NCBI GenBank assembly: GCA_013368375.1
Contig: JAACJP010000005.1
Span: 1,240,001 to 1,304,000, forward strand
Length of the DNA stretch: 64,000 nucleotides
DNA from: Tricholomella constricta
Lineage: Eukaryota > Basidiomycota > Agaricomycetes > Agaricales > Lyophyllaceae
Direction: 5' to 3'
The notes beneath the pieces are model-generated. The model had not been told where the DNA came from. It did not search any database and worked only from the letters and a program-made list of their open reading frames with translations. Positions 59,371 to 64,000 of the stretch are shown here, one piece after another. The position numbers were made by a program, and so were the translations under genes. Positions within the stretch are counted from its first letter, which is position 1, and each line of letters starts with the position of its first letter.

Positions 59371-60062
59371 GGCCAGCGTTTCGCGAAAACTGGCTAATAT
59401 CGATGCGAAGAGGCAGATGCCTCTCGTCGCTGTTTTGCGGTTGAGATGCTGAGAAAACTGAGCGAATTTTTAGCCGTGGAGCTGCTCACCTCGCATGATC
59501 AATGAAGACTGGGTATGGTGGAACTGAGGGTATAAGAAAACGCTTCATCGTTACCAAATGTTGTTGGCAGTAATCAGATGGTAAGCAAGTTGCCATGGCA
59601 GTCGAGGAGAATCGTTGGTCTGCTGACCGCTTCGGATCATTCTCTCACCGTCAGCGACTCAGCGACCGTCGAACGGCCACATATGATTTTGCGTCCACCG
59701 TCAGTTGCCCCTGTGTGGGACCAATTTTTCTCATGACTGTCCATGTTGTGACCATACAGTGGTCCGCCAGGTGATGTAAATTACTTATGATGAACCAGGG
59801 AAGACTTGAAATTGAAACAGTTTTCTACAGTTACACAATTATGAAAACGAATACAAGTCGGGTACAATCATCGAGTCGGGAAGCATAAGTATGTGCAACA
59901 AAAGAGGCATAGAGCATAGGTGGACATCTGATTCATAGGTAAGACCTCGGTCGAGATATGTTTGGGCATAACGTTGCAACGGAGTACGGATGGCATGGTC
60001 GTGAGACGTCAAAGGTCGTTGACGGTGGATATGTGGATGTGGGTGGTTTCGCCAGTTGACAG
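59371..60062. other. Region upstream of the surface-protein gene
   Basis: Should hold its missing first exon and promoter, plus the 3' region of the next gene. I could not fix a complete first exon. Confidence 0.35.
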
Positions 60063-61019
60063 TTATCTGATCAATTGCTCTGTAGCTTGTCCTCGCAGCG
60101 CCCTCCTCCAGGCCTCGGGATAGACCGATTTCGAGCCCGTGCGGAAGCTCGGAGTAAAGGTCTCCGGGTCGATAAGCTCCGTGCCCGTGGGGCCCAGTCT
60201 TCGAAGACCTCTCGAAGGGCCAGGCAAGGATGAGACTGTATCTCCCTCCTCTGCGTCTTCTGTGTCTCCGCGGACGTACCCTGACCCAGAACCCGTCTCG
60301 ATCGAGCCGTTGTCCCCGCTGTCAGACTCCTCCATGTACGTGTCCGAGAGCTCCTCACTGGAACTGCCGTGCGAGCCCTCGCGAGACTGCTCGCTCTCGC
60401 AGTCCATGTTCTCCGAGTCCCACGTCTCCTGCGCCTCGTAGATCAGATCTCGCTGCCTCATCAGCGCCTCCATCTCCCGGTCCGCGATCTTATCGAGCTG
60501 GATCTGCAGGATACTCTCCCGCATGTTGATCGCCTCGGGCGTGAATGAATCTTCGACTAGTATGATGCGCGTGTACCCGTTCTCCTGGATCCAGCGGCAG
60601 CCACCAGGGCTGCGTTGGAGCTTTCGTGGCGTGAGGCGTGGGGGTGTGACAGGCGGCCTGAGGATACGCCGCGGGGTTTCTGGGACTATGGAAGCTGGCG
60701 TAGGGGAGTCAAAGGAGGTGTCGGTGGAGATGGAAGATGAGGATGAGGATGTGGAGGGCGAAGAGAGCGATCCGGAGAAGAGTGTGTCCAATGGTTTGCA
60801 AGTGGGCAAAACGTAGCCCTCTGGGTACTGCCACCTTGTGTGGGTGCCTTTCCCTGTCGCCGAAGGGGACACGACGACCGTGGTGCTCTCCCTAGCGAGG
60901 GCCCTAGCTTTGCTCCTTGTTATCATGGTCGATTGCTGGGTGTTTGTGGGTGTCTGGCGTTTCGTCTTGATGGGAGGCATCTGACAGTGTGTGGATGGAC
61001 ATCTGACTCGGTGGCTCAT
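60063..61019 (-). CDS. Orphan acidic, low-complexity protein
   Basis: Single open frame of 318 aa; starts at 60980 or 60926 (MITRSKARALARES) are equally possible. The N-terminus is basic, then Ser-rich. The only segment that looks folded is GGCRWIQENGYTRIILVEDSF followed by a helix (MRESILQIQLDKIADREMEALMRQ broken by short polar turns). The C-terminal third is acidic. No domain recognised. Composition suggests a nuclear or regulatory protein; that is inference. Confidence 0.6.
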   Translation of the reverse strand: MSHRVRCPSTHCQMPPIKTKRQTPTNTQQSTMITRSKARALARESTTVVVSPSATGKGTHTRWQYPEGYVLPTCKPLDTLFSGSLSSPSTSSSSSSISTDTSFDSPTPASIVPETPRRILRPPVTPPRLTPRKLQRSPGGCRWIQENGYTRIILVEDSFTPEAINMRESILQIQLDKIADREMEALMRQRDLIYEAQETWDSENMDCESEQSREGSHGSSSEELSDTYMEESDSGDNGSIETGSGSGYVRGDTEDAEEGDTVSSLPGPSRGLRRLGPTGTELIDPETFTPSFRTGSKSVYPEAWRRALRGQATEQLIR

Positions 61020-61386
61020 TCATATAGTTTTCCAATCCCCTCGCTTTGGCAATGGCAATGGCTTTGGCCACAAGTGCAGCTTTGCCACATTTTGCCTTTG
61101 TCGGGGCGCATCTTTACATTTGTTGCCTTTGTCGTTCGCTTTGCGTCATTTCCAGCATTCCTCCCGCTTTGTCAACATCCCCTTGTCGCCTCGCACTGCA
61201 TATGGAGTCTGAATAGATATATCCATATGGAATCTATATCTACACGATGTCAAAGCGCGCGGAGCCGATCCCCGAGGGCTGCATTAGATAATTGTCTCTA
61301 CATTACGCATGGCGGCAGGCATGAGGAGAAATATGATTCAAAGTCCATCCACATTTCCCAATAAGAAAGAAATAATGTTCGCCGAC
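61020..61386. other. Short intergenic region
   Basis: 367 bp between two minus-strand genes, with several CTTTGGC/GGCAATGG repeats of a few bases. Probably the promoter of the acidic orphan and terminator of the ArfGAP gene. Confidence 0.4.
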
Positions 61387-63218
61387 CTACATCGCGCCCC
61401 ATTGTTGCCCGCCGGCATAACCACCGGCAGAGAATGGCTGACCTGGGAAGCCGCCGAACTGGCCCTGCTGCTGCATGTTCATCTGATGCTGAGTACCGTA
61501 AAATCCCTGTTGATGTTGTTGATGTTGCTGTTGTTGCTGTGGTCGTTGTTGTTGCATCTGGGGCTGCGGTGTCGTGGACATGTACTGCCCCTGCGGCACC
61601 CCAGCCATTCCCATGCCCATTTGCGGGCTGGGTGACATGAATTGGCCAGGCTGGCCCATCATCTGCATCTGGGGCTGCGGGGTGGTAGACGGCATCTGCA
61701 TCTGCATCTGAGGCTGGGGCGTCGTCCTCATCAACGGTTGGGGACTGTGCGACGCGAATTGCTGGGCCGGGCTGGACGACATAAATTGTCCTTGCGTCGC
61801 GGGCGGGGACATGAAGCTGCCTTGCGAGTTTGACGAGAATAATGCCTGCCCAGCGCTTGGTACCTGTATTTGCAAGGCGGGCTGGGGCTGGGGGTGGAAG
61901 AAATTGTTCTGCGCATGGGTTCCTGGCGCAGACATGGGTGACTGCATCTGTGATTGGTTAGAAAAGTATTGCTGCTGCTGCATGTTAAGGGCAGAGGATG
62001 GTGAGAATGGGGGGACGGCGGACATCATCGAGGCCTGCATCCCCGGCACAGAGTACTGTTGTTGGGTAAAAGGGTTGGTGGCTAGGTGTTGCTGCTGAAA
62101 AGGATTGACACCAAAGCCCATGGAAGTCTGGTAGGAGCTCAAGCTCCCGGGGAAAGTGCTGCTTTGTTGCGCTGTCAGCGGTGCTTGGGAAGGCATTTGG
62201 AACTGCAGAGGAAGTGAGGAGCTTGCTGATGGTGCCTGGAGAGAGACCAAGTCTTCCCAGACGCCGTTGGGATTGGGCGAACTGTTTGCGTGTGAAGACT
62301 GCTGTTGCGGTGGTCGATGTGGCAAGGATGATAGGTTCGCCAATGGCTGTGATGCTGAACGACTGGACGTCATAGATGTAGCAACAGTGGAAGGGCGTTG
62401 TGGTAGTGTCTGGCTCAAGGGTGTCGTAGTCGCAGGCTTGGCTGCGGACGTCTGGGCTGACGTGAGGGGTGTCGAGACAGATCTCGAACTTCCGCTGGAG
62501 GTCACAGAGGATGCAGACCTGGACGGGCCAAGCTTGGAAGAGACCAGAGCGGATTTGTCCAAGAAACGCTTGAATTCGTACTTTGCTAATGGTAGGTTGA
62601 ATTACGTGTCAGCGCGTGTCGGCATCAAGACTCACATCGAATGTACTGCTCAAGCTCGCTGTCCCTCTCTGCGTCCATCAAGTTAGGTGGTGGCGGATGC
62701 CGTGTTTCGTTTGGGTTATATATAGCGTTAGATCTAGCATTTCCCATTGATTTCATGGTCTGCCATGTGCAAAGTGTTAGAAGCGCAAATCTTCATGGCC
62801 AATCATGCTTGTACCTCAACCTGTTCCTTCGTCCATGTATCCATAGTAAGGCTCTTCCTGTGAGGATTTAAGTTCTCAATTTGCTGTAATAGAGTTTACC
62901 ACGAAGGACGTACACTTTCGTGATATGAGTCCCAATCTTCCGGTGAATGCTGGCGCAATTGACACTAAATTCAATGATTTGATAAGCCACGTTTGAACAA
63001 TCGACAATGCCCTACGGTACCATAGGAATATCCCAAGGCTGTGAGAAGCCCATCGTGGATTTCGCGCTTTACAGTCCGCACATATATCTGAAGAGTTCAA
63101 GCTCTCAGGATGACGTCGATCATCATGCAGCAATTGGCTTACCATTGCCAGGCTTTGTGACCAGCTCCAGGATGATCTTTTGATTCCTTTCAATCGTAAT
63201 TTTATTCAACCCAGACAT
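61387..63218 (-). CDS. ArfGAP protein, AGE2/SMAP-like, 6 exons
   Basis: GTPase-activating protein for ARF small GTPases in Golgi and endosomal traffic. Exons: 63143-63218, 63021-63087, 62914-62964, 62815-62857, 62636-62759, 61387-62585, giving 519 aa. The N-terminal zinc finger is complete: CADC at about 28-31, CVNC 16 residues later, followed by ASIHRKIGTHITKVKS with the catalytic Arg. The domain continues with LTMDTWTKEQVETMKSMGNA and ends in the conserved YIRSKYEFKRF. The rest is low-complexity: Ser/Thr-rich, then Gln/Met/Pro-rich with repeated TTPQPQMQ and GQFMS units and runs of Gln. NPF-like motifs (GVNPFQQQ, ATNPFTQQ) could bind EH-domain proteins of the endocytic machinery. Confidence 0.93.
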
Positions 63219-63792
63219 GAAAAAACGAGAAAGCGGAGAGGGGAAAGACGGGGAAGGTCAGTGACCAGTCGCAGTCTGAGCCGTTGCCAATGCCACTCGA
63301 ATCGGACGTCCAGTCACGTGGATGAGGGCAACCACGCGTTTTCCACGCAAGCAGCCTCAACGGCAGGTCGGCGAGCCAGCACATTCTGCGGCTCTGCTAC
63401 GTAGGCGCTGGGTTGATGGTCGTCCTCTGCGGGAAGATGAATATTCGCAAACCCGCCATACGTGCCGAGTTACAATTGGCTTCCCTCTGGTATCGCCTTC
63501 ATCCCTTCATCTCGCTTTCCGAGTTTTCGCAAATGAATTGTAGGCCCGCTTCCTCCGGTACCCGCGACTCCCGCTCCAGATTATGAGGATAGTTTTTTAT
63601 TGTGAAGTTCTCCGACATGGGCCTGATCCACTTCCTGCGACTGGCATCCAACTTTTCACCTTTGTCGTGATCTTCGCATGTTATTGATATTAGAAATGAC
63701 TACGTCAACGAGTTCCCTGACAAGACCGCCGCGGATTGATCCAGATCTTGCTTGCACGGACACTGTGCTTCCAATCTTCTACTACAACCAAG
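63219..63792. other. Region upstream of the ArfGAP gene
   Basis: About 570 bp, containing the ArfGAP promoter and the 3' region of the gene at the right edge. No gene supported. Confidence 0.4.
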
Positions 63793-64000
63793 CTAATCGC
63801 TCTCATCATCGCTCACCTAACCAAATGTTTTCAGAACAGAAAGAAGCATGAGTCAAAGCAAGCGACTTACTACCATCTTCCCTCGCGCTTTCGTCGCCGC
63901 GGCCCTCGACGAGCGGCCAGCCGCTGGGGCGAAAGCCAATTGCGACTGCTTCGGTGCAGCCTTCTTCTTCGCGGGCGCCTTCTTCGTAGGTTGACTGCGC
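63793..64000 (-). CDS. C-terminal end of a nuclear protein, cut by the window edge
   Basis: Two exons on the minus strand: the last, 63793-63816, and one from the window edge down to 63871. The frame reads a basic, Ala/Lys-rich tail (KKAPAKKKAAPKQSQLAFAP, then GRSSRAAATKARGK) and ends MVVSDDESD-stop. Lys/Ala-rich tails with a QSQL-FAP block and an acidic SDDE end occur in fungal DNA-repair proteins; MRE11 is my first guess, topoisomerase II a second. The catalytic part lies outside the window, so no symbol is given. Confidence 0.6.

Noticed and set aside
62156..62686. 176-codon plus-strand frame opposite the ArfGAP gene
   Set aside because: Antisense shadow of the low-complexity tail; the ArfGAP frame has clear family motifs.
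1..64000. Search for CRISPR arrays, rRNA genes, phage genes or a secondary-metabolite cluster
   Set aside because: None seen. The sequence is eukaryotic, and the AMP-binding enzyme stands alone without carrier-protein or synthase neighbours.

Overview
The window is a stretch of nuclear DNA from a filamentous basidiomycete, most likely an agaricomycete. Evidence: genes broken by many introns of about 45-75 bp, often with very short exons; a DUF6534-type seven-helix protein; an expanded, atypical G-alpha-like protein; a Crinkler-like NTPase protein; and a KDZ-type transposase with cysteine-cluster motifs. All exon models were built by hand from splice signals and reading-frame continuity. For the multi-exon models given with full exon lists, the coding length sums to a multiple of three.

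Layout, left to right: aquaglyceroporin (+, 1284-2918); a 2.8 kb stretch without a recognisable gene; atypical G-alpha (+, 5699-7690); a Pro/Ser-rich orphan (+, 8412-9218); a Crinkler-like P-loop protein (+, 9874-12007); exopolyphosphatase PPX1 (-, 12353-13791); EMC2 (-, 14234-15429); an MFS anion:cation-symporter-type transporter of 21 exons (+, 16528-19232); a degraded F-box pseudogene (+, 20180-20898); an acyl-CoA-synthetase-like AMP-binding enzyme of 20 exons (-, 21210-24074); and UDP-glucose 6-dehydrogenase (-, 25521-27377).

From 28466 to 35174 lies a mobile element of about 6.7 kb with a perfect 39-bp inverted match at its two ends. It encodes an intact KDZ-type transposase (+) and, convergent to it, a second eight-exon gene (-, 33047-34710) that I do not recognise. 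Its right end lies about 130 bp upstream of the start codon of DUS3.

The right half is gene-dense housekeeping DNA: tRNA-dihydrouridine synthase DUS3 (+, 35306-38066); a USP-family protein that has lost its catalytic Cys and His (+, 38456-41030); an HSL-type alpha/beta hydrolase (-, 42008-43322); a DUF6534 membrane protein (+, 44433-46017); a ULS1-like SNF2 ATPase with a SUMO-interacting motif and a reduced RING (+, 47416-50666); an EST1/SMG7-like protein (+, 50971-54297); a PEX39-like KPWE protein (-, 54875-55556) divergent from an orphan membrane protein (+, 55874-57022); a single-pass surface protein (-, about 57909-59317); an orphan nuclear-type protein (-, 60063-61019); an AGE2/SMAP-like ArfGAP (-, 61387-63218); and the last exons of a gene running off the right edge (-).

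There is no operon or metabolic cluster: neighbours do unrelated jobs. The points most worth following up are the KDZ element and its unknown second gene, the catalytically dead USP protein, the G-alpha with Cys in place of the GTPase Gln, the Crinkler-like protein, the microexon-rich transporter and ligase genes, and an apparent excess of GC-AG introns (5 of about 150).
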